Positions 8,344-17,932 of a stretch of 64,000 bases of DNA are shown in pieces. Source of the stretch: Sulfuriferula thiophila (GTDB taxonomy: Bacteria; Pseudomonadota; Gammaproteobacteria; Burkholderiales; Sulfuriferulaceae); assembly GCF_003864975.1 (NCBI RefSeq), contig NZ_BHGL01000001.1, positions 85,066-149,065 of the forward strand, given 5' to 3'. Under the pieces are notes generated by a model that saw only the letters and a list, made by a program, of their open reading frames with translations, did no database searches and was not told where the DNA came from. Numbering within the stretch: position 1 is the first letter of the stretch; each line of letters begins with the position of its first letter. A program made the position numbers and the translations under genes.

Positions 8344-9690
8344 ATGCCATTTATTCCGCATACCGATGAAGATGTGTCCCAGATGCTCGCCGCCATCGGC
8401 GCGCCGTCGATAGACGCATTGTTTGATGAAATCCCCGAGGCGCTGCGCAGCGGCAAGCTCACGCAGGTGCCTGAGGCACTGACCGAAATGGAAGTCAGCC
8501 GCCTCATGCACGAACGCGCAGACCAGGATGGGCGGCAGTTGAATTTCATCGGCGCGGGGGCGTATGAACATCATATTCCGGCCGCGGTATGGCAAATTAC
8601 CACGCGTGGCGAGTTCTATTCGGCGTATACCCCGTATCAGGCGGAAGCTTCGCAGGGTACGCTGCAACTGATCTACGAATACCAGACCATGATGGCGAGC
8701 CTGACTGGTATGGATGTGTCCAATGCTTCGCTGTATGACGGCGGTTCGGCGCTGGCCGAAGCGGTGCTGATGGCGGTGCGCGCGCATAAAGGTGCGATGC
8801 GCGTACTGATGCCGAAAACCGTATCGCCGCTGTACCGTTCGGTGGTGCGTGCGATGGTGAAGAATCAGCATATCGAACTGGTGGAGCTGGATTATGACCT
8901 CGCCACTGGCACTACGCCAGTGCCGACTACCGACATGGGTGACTTTGCCGCGTTGGTGATCCCGCAGCCGAATTTCTTCGGCGCGCTGGAAGATGTCGAT
9001 GCGCTGACTGACTGGGCGCATGCGCACGGTGGTCGCGTGATTGCGCTGACCAATCCGACCAGTCTGGCGCTGTTCAAGGCGCCGGGTCAATGGGGTACAG
9101 CCGGTGCGGACATCGCCACCGGTGACGGCCAGCCGTTAGGTGCACCATTGTCCAATGGCGGGCCGTATTACGGTTTCATGACCTGCAAACAGGCGCTGGT
9201 GCGGCAGATGCCGGGCCGTATCGTCGGGCGCACCGTCGATCTGGAAGGCAAGCAGGGTTTTACCCTCACGTTGCAGGCGCGCGAGCAGCACATCCGCCGC
9301 TCCAAAGCGACCTCGAATATCTGTACCAATCAGGGGCTGGTAGTAACGGCATCCACCATTTACATGAGTTTGCTGGGGCCGGAAGGCTTGAAGCGGGTAG
9401 CGGCTAGCTCACACGCGAATATGCGCAGCCTGCTCGTGCAGTTAAGTGCCATTTCCGGCGTGAAGCAGGCGTTTGCCGGGCATTATTTCCATGAAGCAGT
9501 CGTGCAGCTGGATCGTCCGGTAGCGCCAGTGCTGGCAGCCATGCAGGCACAAGGTATTTTGGGCGGACACGATCTCAGCGCGGATTACCCTGAGCTGGGC
9601 AATGCGTTGCTGATCTGCGCCACGGAAACCAAGACCGCTGCCGATTTGCAACGCTATGCGCAGCAATTAAGCCTAGCCCTGAGCAAATAA
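8344..9690 (+). CDS. gcvPA: Glycine decarboxylase subunit 1 (P protein, N-terminal chain)
   Basis: This 448-residue chain matches the N-terminal half of the PLP-dependent glycine decarboxylase. Visible blocks are [44 protein letters not shown] and the [16 protein letters not shown] region. In organisms with a split P protein, this chain pairs with GcvPB to form the alpha2beta2 enzyme that decarboxylates glycine and loads the aminomethyl group on GcvH. The downstream partner starts 13 bases after the stop. Enteric bacteria use a single chain of about 950 residues. Confidence 0.95.
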   Translation: MPFIPHTDEDVSQMLAAIGAPSIDALFDEIPEALRSGKLTQVPEALTEMEVSRLMHERADQDGRQLNFIGAGAYEHHIPAAVWQITTRGEFYSAYTPYQAEASQGTLQLIYEYQTMMASLTGMDVSNASLYDGGSALAEAVLMAVRAHKGAMRVLMPKTVSPLYRSVVRAMVKNQHIELVELDYDLATGTTPVPTTDMGDFAALVIPQPNFFGALEDVDALTDWAHAHGGRVIALTNPTSLALFKAPGQWGTAGADIATGDGQPLGAPLSNGGPYYGFMTCKQALVRQMPGRIVGRTVDLEGKQGFTLTLQAREQHIRRSKATSNICTNQGLVVTASTIYMSLLGPEGLKRVAASSHANMRSLLVQLSAISGVKQAFAGHYFHEAVVQLDRPVAPVLAAMQAQGILGGHDLSADYPELGNALLICATETKTAADLQRYAQQLSLALSK

Positions 9691-9703
9691 ACGAGAGACG
9701 ACC

Positions 9704-11152
9704 ATGCTGATATTTGAACATTCCCGCCCTAAACGTGCCGCTCATGCACAAATGCCTGCGCAGCTAGACGATTGCAGCGATTTGCCTGCACACTTGTTGC
9801 GTCAGGATGTGCCGCAGTTGCCGCAAGCCTCGGAGATGGATGTGGTGCGCCATTACACACGTCTGAGCCAGAAAAACTTCTCCATTGATACGCAGTTCTA
9901 CCCGCTGGGTTCCTGCACCATGAAATACAACCCGCGCGCCTGTAACAGTCTGGCGATGCTGCCGGGCTTTCTGGCGCGGCATCCATTCGCTCCGGCAGCA
10001 ACTGGCCAGGGTTTCCTTGCATCCATGTATGAGCTGCAGGAAATGCTCAAGGACGTCACCGGCATGGCCGGTGTGTCGCTGGCGCCGATGGCTGGTGCAC
10101 AAGGCGAATTCGCCGGCGTGGCGATGATCCGCGCTTATCACGATGCCCGCGGCGACGATGCGCGGCGCGAAATTATCGTGCCGAATGCGGCACACGGCAC
10201 CAATCCGGCCACCGCAGTGATGTGTGGCTATACTGTCCACGAAATCCCGACCGACAAAGAAGGCGACGTCGATCTGGAAGCATTGAAAGCAGCCGTGGGG
10301 CCGCATACTGCCGGACTGATGCTGACTAACCCGTCCACACTGGGTGTATTTGAAAAGAAGATTCAGGACATTCAGAAAATCGTGCACGATGCCGGCGGCC
10401 TGCTGTATTACGACGGCGCCAACCTGAACGCGATTCTGGGTCGTGTCAAACCTGGCGACATGGGCTTTGATGTGATTCACATGAATTTGCACAAGACTTT
10501 TTCTACCCCGCATGGCGGTGGCGGACCCGGCGCAGGGCCGGTGGGTGTTGCCACGCGTCTGTTGCCATACATGCCGGTACCGGTAGTGACTAAGGAAAAT
10601 GACCAGTATCGCCTGCTGGTGGAAGGCGATATTCCTGCCACGATTGGCCGCATGAGCGCCAATCACGGCAATGCCGGGGTGCTGCTGCGCGCCTACATCT
10701 ACGCGCGCATGCTGGGCGCAGAAGGCATGCATCGTGTCGCTGAATTCGCTACGCTGAATGCCAATTATCTGCTGGCCGAATTGCAGAAAGCCGGTTTTGA
10801 TATTGCGTTTCCTACCCGTCGTGCCAGCCATGAGTTCATCGTTACCCTGAAGAAGCTCAAGGATGATACCGGCGTTACCGCAATGGATTTTGCCAAGCGT
10901 CTGCTGGATTACGGCTATCATGCGCCGACCACGTATTTCCCGATGCTGGTACCGGAGTGCCTGCTGATTGAGCCTACCGAAACCGAATCCAAGGAAACGC
11001 TGGACGCATTTGTGGTGGCAATGAAATCCATACTGGCAGAGGCTTACGCTACGCCTGAGCTGGTAAAGGGTGCGCCTTATACCCAGCCTGTACGTCGCCT
11101 CGATGATGTCAAGGCCGCGCGCGAGCTGGATCTGGTGTGGCGGCCTGCATGA
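9704..11152 (+). CDS. gcvPB: Glycine decarboxylase subunit 2 (P protein, PLP-binding chain)
   Basis: The 482-residue chain carries the cofactor site of the P protein. Lys264 in [16 protein letters not shown] is the residue expected to bind PLP as a Schiff base. Other standard blocks are [25 protein letters not shown] and YYDGANLNA. It is the last gene of the gcv operon. No intrinsic terminator with a U-tract is visible after it; a decayed GGDEF-EAL gene begins within about 70 bases. Confidence 0.96.
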   Translation: MLIFEHSRPKRAAHAQMPAQLDDCSDLPAHLLRQDVPQLPQASEMDVVRHYTRLSQKNFSIDTQFYPLGSCTMKYNPRACNSLAMLPGFLARHPFAPAATGQGFLASMYELQEMLKDVTGMAGVSLAPMAGAQGEFAGVAMIRAYHDARGDDARREIIVPNAAHGTNPATAVMCGYTVHEIPTDKEGDVDLEALKAAVGPHTAGLMLTNPSTLGVFEKKIQDIQKIVHDAGGLLYYDGANLNAILGRVKPGDMGFDVIHMNLHKTFSTPHGGGGPGAGPVGVATRLLPYMPVPVVTKENDQYRLLVEGDIPATIGRMSANHGNAGVLLRAYIYARMLGAEGMHRVAEFATLNANYLLAELQKAGFDIAFPTRRASHEFIVTLKKLKDDTGVTAMDFAKRLLDYGYHAPTTYFPMLVPECLLIEPTETESKETLDAFVVAMKSILAEAYATPELVKGAPYTQPVRRLDDVKAARELDLVWRPA

Positions 11153-11217
11153 TAAGGCTGAACTAATCACGCATAGTTTGCTGGTGGAATACATGGAGCG
11201 GAAACAGTCTGATGTAA

Positions 11218-12288
11218 TGGACTGTTATCCTCAGCCGTCAGGGTGGTGATGAGTTTCTGATCGTTCTGGTAGATGTTCATGATGGTGATGGCATCGTGGT
11301 GGTGGCAGAGAAAATACTGGCGCATTTGGCACGTTCATTTACTATTGAACATCACGAATTAACGACTTCGCTGTCGATAGGTATTGCGGTCTATCCGGAC
11401 GATGGTAACGATTTTGATACATTATTGAAAAAAGCGGATACCGCTATGTATCAGTCCAAAGAGTCGGGGCGCAACACCTACCGTTTCCATACGGAAGAAA
11501 TGAACGTAAATGCGCTTGATCATTTACAGATACGTAACGGCCTGCGCCAGGCACTGGATAAGCATGAATTTGAGTTGTATTAACAGCCACAGATTAGTCT
11601 GGCCAGTGGTGCGGTAGTCGGCGCAGAAGCCCTGTTGCGCTGGCAGCACCCTGAACTCGGCATGCTGTCCCCGGATCGTTTTATATCCGTAGCAGAAGAT
11701 AGCGGGCTGATCGTGCCCATCGGTGAGTGGGTGTTACAGGAAGCCTGTCGGCAGGCCGTAGCCTGGCAACGGACAGGCTTGCCGGAGATGGTCATGGCGC
11801 TAAACTTATCAGCGGTACAATTCAAGCGTGGTGATTTGGAACAGAGCGTGACCCGTGCGTTAACAGCATCGGAGCTGGATCCGACATTGCTTGAGCTGGA
11901 ATTGACCGAATCCATCCTGATACAGGATGCAGACAACGTATTGGGCAAGGTGCGCCGGTTAAAAACCCTGGGTATCAAACTGGCAATTGATGACTTCGGC
12001 ACCGGTAATTCCAGCCTGTCTTACCTGAAACGCTTTGATGTGGATAAATTGAAAATTGATCAATCGTTTATCCGTGATATGGAGGATGATCCCAATGATG
12101 CCGCTATTGTTCGTGCCATTATTCAGATGGCCAAAAGCCTGAATCTTAAAACGATTGCTGAGGGTGTAGAAGATGACCGCCAGTTATCGTTACTGCGCCT
12201 GCAGCATTGTGACGAAATACAAGGCTATTATTTTCCCCGCCCGCTGTCGGCAGATGAGTTTGCTCGTTATCTCGCTGCTAATTCATAA
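11218..12288 (+). pseudogene. Decayed GGDEF-EAL (c-di-GMP) gene: no N terminus, one internal stop
   Basis: The frame containing RQGGDEFLIVL (GGDEF codons 11242-11256) runs to a TAA at 11581-11583 just after HEFELY. It then continues in the same frame with QPQISLASG and a complete EAL domain (EALLRW, DDFGTGNSSLSYL, KIDQSFIRDM) to 12288. Relatives read YYQPQI here, so a Tyr codon has probably mutated to stop. Upstream of the GGDEF motif the frame closes at 11215-11217, and the N-terminal half of the domain and any sensor are missing. The EAL part has its catalytic motifs and could still be made as a phosphodiesterase fragment from a start such as 11635, but no good ribosome site is seen. Confidence 0.8.
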
Positions 12289-12492
12289 ACCTGGGCGCTG
12301 ATGTTGTTCATAGATAGTACGTGCATCCAGCTGCGCCTGCTGTTTGGTGCGCAAGGCCGGATTTTCATCGTGAGTGACAAAAAATTCCGCATCCTGTGCC
12401 TGCATTACCAGACGTATTGCTGCAGCATCAATCAATTTGTAGCGTTCCGCGATCAGCGTCGTTACTTCATCTAAATATTCTTCGTAGGTCAT
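12283..12492 (-). CDS. Small conserved hypothetical protein (69 residues)
   Basis: A short acidic, helical protein (MTYEEYLDEVTTLIAERY at the start, then AIRLVMQAQDAEFF and DENPALRTKQQA). I recall similar proteins of about 70 residues in betaproteobacteria, without a known function. The gene converges on, and overlaps by 6 bases, the end of the EAL-domain pseudogene. It has an ATG start; no cysteine or metal-site motif is visible. Confidence 0.6.
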   Translation of the reverse strand: MTYEEYLDEVTTLIAERYKLIDAAAIRLVMQAQDAEFFVTHDENPALRTKQQAQLDARTIYEQHQRPGL

Positions 12493-12697
12493 AGCCAGTT
12501 CCTGATTAAATGGGGGTCAGCTCGGCGCTATTATGCCAGATATACCCTGTATTTAAACTGGAATGGGTATTTCCGTATTGCTTGCACAGATTTGATCTAT
12601 GCCTGGAGTGTGCTCCATTTTGAGCTTGTCAGCGAGTTGTAAGCCATGCAGCCTAGAATGAAAATTAGGATATTCCTATCTTATTAATGGGGGTGAC

Positions 12698-14050
12698 ATG
12701 AGTGAATTCGAGCATGAACGTAAAACAACAGGATGCGCCACTCATGGGGCGTTCCCGGCGAATGCGCAACCCATAAAACATTCACTGAGTATCGTGCAGG
12801 TCGTGACCTGGCTGATGTCGTCACTCATGGTGCTGTTGTCAGTCAATGCAGAGGCGGTTCCTGCCTTTGCCCGCCAGACCGGGCAAAACTGTCTGGCCTG
12901 CCATGCCGGCGGCCAATTTCCGGAGCTGACCCCTTACGGACGCATGTTCAAGCTTACCGGCTACACCATCGGTGAGCGTACCGTACCAATTTCCGGAATG
13001 GCAGTATTGACGGCGAATAAGGTCAAAGTGAATGATCCTGCAGCAGGTCATACCCAGGATGGCACGCTGACGTTCAATACAGGCAGCTTGTTTATTGCCG
13101 GGAAAATCACAGATAAGGCGGGTGTGTTTGCGCAGATTACCTACAATAATTATGCAGGTGACACAGGTTTCTCCGGACATACTGGTGCTGACAATATGGA
13201 TTTCCGCTATGCCGACCGCCTGATTAATAGCAACACCGATCTGATTTACGGCGTGACCATGCATAACAATCCCGGCGTGCAGGATGTGTGGAACAGCAAT
13301 CCGGCCTGGGGTTATGGGGTTGTGCCTGGCAGCACTGGTATCGGTAGCGCGGCAACGCCGATGCTGGATGGAGGTCTTGGCCAGCAGGTAGTGGGTGGTG
13401 GTGCTTACGTGTACTGGAATCAGACGGTCTATGCAGAGCTGACAGGTTACCGTACCGGCAATGGTGTTTTTTCTTTTATGACGCAGGGTAACGGCACGCA
13501 GGCCATCATCAAAGGTACTAATCCGTATGCACGGCTGGCACTGACCCATGCCTGGGGGGCGCATAATGCCATGATCGGGGTGACGCATCTGGATGTGCAG
13601 CAATATCAGGACCCAACTGATTTAACCTTAGGTACTGACAGTTATCGCGATAACAGTATCGATTTCCAGTACCAATATCTGCTTGATCCGCATACGGTAA
13701 CGGCAACCGTGACCCGTATTCATGAGACGATCGATTCAGCTACTGCCGGGACGTTATCGGAAAATATAAATTCGTTCCGGGCGAAAGCATCCTACGTCTA
13801 TCAGGCAAAATATGGAGCAACTCTTTCCTATTTTGACGTCAGCAATAGTGTCAATAATCCTGGTGCAACGCAAACGGGTACCCAGGGCTGGACCCCGGAG
13901 CTATTCTGGACACCACTGCAATATATGCGGCTAGGGGTGCAATATACCCTGTTCAATAAGGTGAATGGCGTATCCAGCAACACCGATGGTGCGGGCAGAA
14001 AAGCCAGCGATGATAACACCCTGCTGTTTTACGTATGGGGTGCTTACTAG
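12698..14050 (+). CDS. Monohaem cytochrome-porin fusion, Cyc2-like outer-membrane protein
   Basis: The 450-residue protein has a basic N terminus, a hydrophobic export segment (about 34-51), then a single c-type haem site C65-L-A-C-H69 right after PAFARQTGQN. The rest (from about residue 85) is rich in alternating aromatic/polar strands and ends in an aromatic residue (LLFYVWGAY), as in an outer-membrane beta barrel. This layout, one haem near the N terminus followed by a 16-strand-like porin, is that of Cyc2 iron-oxidising cytochromes. Many relatives have no proven substrate. GGGGGT at 12689-12694 serves as ribosome site. A dihaem cytochrome follows, so the pair could pass electrons across the outer membrane. 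The Cyc2 link is inference from architecture. Confidence 0.65.
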   Translation: MSEFEHERKTTGCATHGAFPANAQPIKHSLSIVQVVTWLMSSLMVLLSVNAEAVPAFARQTGQNCLACHAGGQFPELTPYGRMFKLTGYTIGERTVPISGMAVLTANKVKVNDPAAGHTQDGTLTFNTGSLFIAGKITDKAGVFAQITYNNYAGDTGFSGHTGADNMDFRYADRLINSNTDLIYGVTMHNNPGVQDVWNSNPAWGYGVVPGSTGIGSAATPMLDGGLGQQVVGGGAYVYWNQTVYAELTGYRTGNGVFSFMTQGNGTQAIIKGTNPYARLALTHAWGAHNAMIGVTHLDVQQYQDPTDLTLGTDSYRDNSIDFQYQYLLDPHTVTATVTRIHETIDSATAGTLSENINSFRAKASYVYQAKYGATLSYFDVSNSVNNPGATQTGTQGWTPELFWTPLQYMRLGVQYTLFNKVNGVSSNTDGAGRKASDDNTLLFYVWGAY

Positions 14051-14128
14051 GCGCTGATTGCTGACTGAATGCGGCTGCATTGATCGCAGCAGGCCCAACA
14101 TGAATGACGGAATATTGGAGAGAGCATC

Positions 14129-14764
14129 ATGAATAAAATCACTATCGGTCTCATCCTGACATTAACGGCGATTGCCGCAGGCTGTACCACGACAGACAGT
14201 TCACGCAATCTGGCCGACCCCGCCGTTTCCGGCAAGGTATTAGCGCAGCAGGTGTGCTCCATTTGCCACGGCGCTGACGGCAATTCTACCAATCCTACTT
14301 TCCCCAAGTTGGCTGGACAACAGCAGGGCTATCTGGTCGCGCAGCTGACTGATTTCAGAAGCCATGGTCGTTCTGATCCAGCCGGTTCGGAATATATGTG
14401 GGGGATTTCGCGGCATTTAACTGATACGCAAATCTGGCAACTGGCGACACATTTCTCACAACAGCAGGCAACGGCTGACCAGCCGGCACACCCTCAGCAA
14501 GAAGCCGCAGGGCAATTGATTTTTACCAAGGGGTTGTCTAACCAGAATGTGCCCGCGTGTGCGACGTGTCATGGTGCGAAGGGTGAGGGTAATGCCGCAT
14601 TCCCGCGCATTGCCGGTCAGCATGCTGACTACATTGCCAAGCAGCTAGGGGTGTTCAAGGATACGGAAATGCGTCCTAAAGGTGCAGTGATGAAGGTGAT
14701 TACTCACGATCTGACTTCGGCTGAAATCCAGGCGGTAGCAGCTTACGTTTCGACGATGCCTTAG
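14129..14764 (+). CDS. Dihaem cytochrome c (c4-like) lipoprotein
   Basis: The 211-residue protein has a lipoprotein signal (AIAAGC, Cys19) and two cytochrome c domains, with haem sites CSICHG (Cys43-His47) and CATCHG (Cys144-His148). Each is followed by a G-N-x-x-x-P-x-L-A-G-Q block typical of cytochrome c4 halves (FPKLAGQQ, FPRIAGQH). Such proteins carry electrons in the periplasm. The gene is 78 bases behind the cytochrome-porin gene, with a GGAGAG ribosome site, and is followed by a strong terminator. It is a natural periplasmic partner for that outer-membrane protein. Confidence 0.85.
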   Translation: MNKITIGLILTLTAIAAGCTTTDSSRNLADPAVSGKVLAQQVCSICHGADGNSTNPTFPKLAGQQQGYLVAQLTDFRSHGRSDPAGSEYMWGISRHLTDTQIWQLATHFSQQQATADQPAHPQQEAAGQLIFTKGLSNQNVPACATCHGAKGEGNAAFPRIAGQHADYIAKQLGVFKDTEMRPKGAVMKVITHDLTSAEIQAVAAYVSTMP

Positions 14765-14784
14765 TAATAACGGCATGTGCTGGT

Positions 14785-14816
14785 AAAACGGGCGCCAATT
14801 ACGGCGCCCGTTTTTT
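14785..14816 (+). terminator. Intrinsic terminator after the cytochrome pair
   Basis: A stem of CGGGCGCC with GGCGCCCG around a 6-base loop (14789-14810) is followed by six T. An A-run before the stem means it could also work on the other strand. Confidence 0.92.
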
Positions 14817-14937
14817 ATGGTGTTGTCGTCATATAATTATGGGGCTGGTCAATGCAGCAGCGCTGAACTAAGATGGCCCATATTTAGCGTGCTGTGAAAC
14901 TGCTCGGCTCATAGTCCTTATTTTTTGAAAGCATACC

Positions 14938-15702
14938 TTGTCATTTCGCAGCCTGCGCATATTAATCTTATTATCACTGCTCGGCGTAATAGCCGCTGTT
15001 ACTTACTGGGAACGCTGGTCGGTGGCGCAGTGGCGGCAACCGCTGCAAGTAGTGATCTATCCCATCAATGGCGATAACGCTGCTGAAGTTGCGCATTATA
15101 TTGCGGGGCTGGATGCGGCACAGTTTGCGGAGATTCCCGAATTCGTCCGCAAACAGAGTGAGCGTTACCGGCTCAAGCCGCTGCCATTACCGCAGATAAC
15201 GCTGGGCAATGTCGTGGCAGAAGCACCGCCGGTGCAACCGATGAACGGCAGTATGCTGGATACGCTGCGCTGGAGTTTGAAGCTGCGCTATTACGTGTTT
15301 CATAACACCCCGTTCTGGCAGAGTCTGGGGCGCATCAAACTGTTTGTGGTCTACCATCAGGGTGAAGATGGTATCCCGCTGGAACATTCGCTGGGCTTGC
15401 AGAAAGGTCTGCTCGGCGTGATTCACGCTTTTGCGCGACCAGAGCAGGATGCCCAGAACAATGTAGTGATTGCCCATGAGTTGCTGCATACCCTGGGTGC
15501 TACAGATAAATACGATAGTAATTTGCAGCCGGTATATCCTGACGGCTTTGCCGAACCTGAACGCGAACCCCGTTATCCGCAGAAACTGGCGGAGATCATG
15601 GCCGGGCGGATTGCCGTTACCCCGGAGCAGGCACGCATGCCGAAAAATCTAGCCGCCTGTGTGATCGGGGCTAAAACTGCTTATGAGATCAACTGGAAAT
15701 GA
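14938..15702 (+). CDS. Membrane-anchored putative zinc metalloprotease (metzincin-like motif)
   Basis: The 254-residue protein starts at TTG 14938 and has one N-terminal membrane segment (RILILLSLLGVIAAVTYW), so the bulk would be periplasmic. Near the end of the domain is H180-E-L-L-H-T-L-G-A-T-D190, which fits the H-E-x-x-H-x-x-G-x-x-H/D zinc site of metzincins; Asp takes the third-ligand position, as in snapalysin-type enzymes. I do not recognise the rest, which looks conserved in betaproteobacteria as unknown proteins. The next gene overlaps by 4 bases, so the two are probably translated together. The substrate is unknown. Confidence 0.6.
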   Translation: MSFRSLRILILLSLLGVIAAVTYWERWSVAQWRQPLQVVIYPINGDNAAEVAHYIAGLDAAQFAEIPEFVRKQSERYRLKPLPLPQITLGNVVAEAPPVQPMNGSMLDTLRWSLKLRYYVFHNTPFWQSLGRIKLFVVYHQGEDGIPLEHSLGLQKGLLGVIHAFARPEQDAQNNVVIAHELLHTLGATDKYDSNLQPVYPDGFAEPEREPRYPQKLAEIMAGRIAVTPEQARMPKNLAACVIGAKTAYEINWK

Positions 15703-16295
15703 TGAAACCATACTCTGAAGCCTGCGAGCGCAATCAGCAGCCTATCCTGGATCAGCTGCAAACGCTGTTTGCCGACCGCCAACAGGTGCTGGAAATCTCC
15801 AGTGGCACCGGCCAACACGCAGTCTGTTTTGGCCGGGCGCTGCCGCATCTGACCTGGCAGACCAGCGATCTGCAGCCGAATCATGCCGGTATTCGTGCCT
15901 GGCTGGATGAGGCGCAACTGGCCAATGTGCTGTTGCCGCTGGTGCTGGATGTGACTGATGCGGTGTGGCCGGTGATCGAGGTGGATGCCATTTTCAACGC
16001 CAATGCCGTGCATATCATGTCGTGGTCGGCGGTGCAGCGTATGTTTGAGGGCATAGGGCGGATACTGCAATCCGGTGGCCTGTTGTGTCTGTACGGGCCA
16101 TTCAATTATGGCGGCGCCTACACTTCGGCCAGCAATGCCAACTTTGATGCGTGGCTGAAAGCGCGCGACACTCTCAGTGGCATCCGTGATTTTGAAGCGG
16201 TATGTGAACTGGCGACAGCGCAGGGGCTGGTGTTGCTGCAGGATGTGGTGATGCCGTCTAACAACAGGTTGCTGGTGTGGCGCAAATCACTCTGA
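15699..16295 (+). CDS. DUF938 family SAM-dependent methyltransferase
   Basis: The 198-residue protein starts MMKPYSEACERNQQPILD and has the SAM-binding motif VLEISSGTGQHAV (Gly-rich loop) with LQPNHAGI after it, and GPFNYGG further on. This is the DUF938 family, related to class I methyltransferases; the substrate is unknown. Its ATG overlaps the stop of the metalloprotease-like gene (ATGA) and its 3' end overlaps the convergent GNAT-family gene by 9 bases. Confidence 0.8.
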   Translation: MMKPYSEACERNQQPILDQLQTLFADRQQVLEISSGTGQHAVCFGRALPHLTWQTSDLQPNHAGIRAWLDEAQLANVLLPLVLDVTDAVWPVIEVDAIFNANAVHIMSWSAVQRMFEGIGRILQSGGLLCLYGPFNYGGAYTSASNANFDAWLKARDTLSGIRDFEAVCELATAQGLVLLQDVVMPSNNRLLVWRKSL

Positions 16296-17423
16296 CGGCA
16301 GTTGCTTGAACGGATTGCGTTCATTCAGTTCGTCGGTATAACGCGCCATACCCTGGGTTTCCCGCGCCAGAAACTCTTCCACCGCGCCGCTGAATTTGGC
16401 ATGGGCCAGCCAGTGCGCCGACCAGGTGGTGACCGGTAAAAAACCGCGGGCTATCTTGTGTTCGCCCTGCGCGCCGCCTTCAAATACCGCGATCTTATTG
16501 GCGATGCAAAACTCTATCGCCTGATAGTAGCAGGCTTCGAAATGCAGCCCCGGATGATACTCCAGCGCCCCCCAGTAGCGGCCGTACAGCGTGTCAGCTG
16601 TGTAGATGTTGAGCGCGCTGGCAATGGGCTGACCGTCACGGTAGGCAACGATCAGCAGCACATTGTCGGGCATGGTGATGCCTATGCGCTGGAAGAAATC
16701 CAGATTCAGATACGGCGTGGAGCGGTGCTGGATATAGGTGCTGTCGTAACAGCGCACAAAAAATGCCCACAGCGCCGGGGTAATGTCATTGCCGGTGAAT
16801 TGCTTAAACGTGACCCCGGCATCACGCACCCGTCGTCGCTCCTGCTTGATCTTCTTGCGCTTGTCGTTGTTCATGGCGGCAAGATAAGCGTCGAAATCGG
16901 CATAGCCCGGGTTCTGCCAGTGAAATTGCACCCCCTGGCGCAACATCATGCCGGCCTGCTGTATTTCCTGTGCCTGCGCGGCGTCAGGAAACAGGCAGTG
17001 CAACGAGGAAACCTCCAATTGCTGAGCCAGTTGCAACGCGGCCCGAATAAGCAGCACGCGTAACTCCGCAGTTGCCGCCAGCGCACGCAAGCCGGTAATC
17101 GGGCTGAACGGCACCGCGCACAGCAGCTTGGGATAATAATCCAGACCATGGCGCTCGTAGGCTTCCGCCCATGCCCAGTCGAACACATATTCGCCATAGG
17201 AATGGCGCTTGAGGTACAACGGCAGCGCACCGATCAGTTGTTCATCATGCCACAGCGTCAGAAACTGCGCCTGCCAGCCGGTGCGCTGCGTTGCGCAACC
17301 ACATTCCTGCAGGGCCAGCAGAAAGGCGTGGCTTAAAAACGGATTACCCTCGGTCAGTGCATCCCACTGTGCTGCCGGGAGATCACTGAGGTTGGTGATG
17401 ACGCGAATTTCAGGTGTGGTCAT
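16287..17423 (-). CDS. COG3146/FemAB-like GNAT-fold acyltransferase
   Basis: The 378-residue protein matches the COG3146 family (formerly DUF482), which has a GNAT fold. Marks are GNPFLSHAFLLALQECG near the start, EYVFDWAWAEAYERHGLDYYPKL, and RYWGALEYHPGLHFEACYYQ near the end. The family has been linked to peptidoglycan or amino-acyl transfer by similarity to FemAB, without firm proof. It overlaps the TlpA-like gene by 4 bases and is the last gene of a minus-strand unit that begins with a BtuM-like gene at 19281. Confidence 0.8.
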   Translation of the reverse strand: MTTPEIRVITNLSDLPAAQWDALTEGNPFLSHAFLLALQECGCATQRTGWQAQFLTLWHDEQLIGALPLYLKRHSYGEYVFDWAWAEAYERHGLDYYPKLLCAVPFSPITGLRALAATAELRVLLIRAALQLAQQLEVSSLHCLFPDAAQAQEIQQAGMMLRQGVQFHWQNPGYADFDAYLAAMNNDKRKKIKQERRRVRDAGVTFKQFTGNDITPALWAFFVRCYDSTYIQHRSTPYLNLDFFQRIGITMPDNVLLIVAYRDGQPIASALNIYTADTLYGRYWGALEYHPGLHFEACYYQAIEFCIANKIAVFEGGAQGEHKIARGFLPVTTWSAHWLAHAKFSGAVEEFLARETQGMARYTDELNERNPFKQLPSE

Positions 17424-17932
17424 TGCGGTGCCGCGAGTGGCAGCAAGTCGCTGATTTTTTGTACCGTGTCGGCCTCATCCCATTCCACGGGGCCGAACAG
17501 CGCGTAGCGGATCTGACCTTTGCTATCGATTACATAACTGGTCGGGAAGGCGAACACCTTCCAGGCTTTGAGTGCATGACCATCCGTGTCCAGCAGAATG
17601 CTGAAATCGGTATGAATTTCCTTGAGATAGGTATTCACTACCGCGGCTGGTTCACCCATATCCACTGCCAGTATGGTGAACGCTTTGCCTGCCATCTTTT
17701 CTTTCAGGCGTTGCATCGACGGCATTTCGGCGCGGCACGGCGGGCACCAGCTCGCCCAGAAATTAACCAGCACCACCCGGCCACGATAATCCTCGAGCTT
17801 GTGTGTCTTGCCGCTGAGATCTTTAAGTGCAAGTGGCGGCGTAGCGCCACCCTGATAGGGTTTGAGCTCGCGCGCCTGGGCAGTGCTGGTAGCTAACATC
17901 AGGCCGAGTAACAATATCCACAGGTGTTTCAC
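17420..17932 (-). CDS. TlpA/ResA-like periplasmic thioredoxin
   Basis: The 170-residue protein has a signal peptide (MKHLWILLLGLMLATSTAQA, cut near residue 20) and a thioredoxin domain with W-C-P-P-C at 62-66 (NFWASWCPPCRAEMP). A late cis-Pro region (AFPTSYVIDSKG) completes the active site. Proteins of this type reduce disulfides outside the inner membrane, for example in cytochrome c maturation. Here it is coupled by 4-base overlaps to the periplasmic hydrolase-like gene before it and the GNAT gene after it. The operon starts with a BtuM-like transporter, so a thiol-reducing role for that system is possible. Confidence 0.85.
   Translation of the reverse strand: MKHLWILLLGLMLATSTAQARELKPYQGGATPPLALKDLSGKTHKLEDYRGRVVLVNFWASWCPPCRAEMPSMQRLKEKMAGKAFTILAVDMGEPAAVVNTYLKEIHTDFSILLDTDGHALKAWKVFAFPTSYVIDSKGQIRYALFGPVEWDEADTVQKISDLLPLAAPQ

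Noticed and set aside
8032..9090. 352-codon minus-strand frame opposite gcvH and gcvPA
   Set aside because: It spans two genuine genes and has shadow-like composition (Arg/His/Gln-rich).
9764..11194. 476-codon open frame on the minus strand opposite gcvPB
   Set aside because: It is low in typical protein features (very rich in His, Arg and Gln) and mirrors the codon bias of gcvPB, which is certain.
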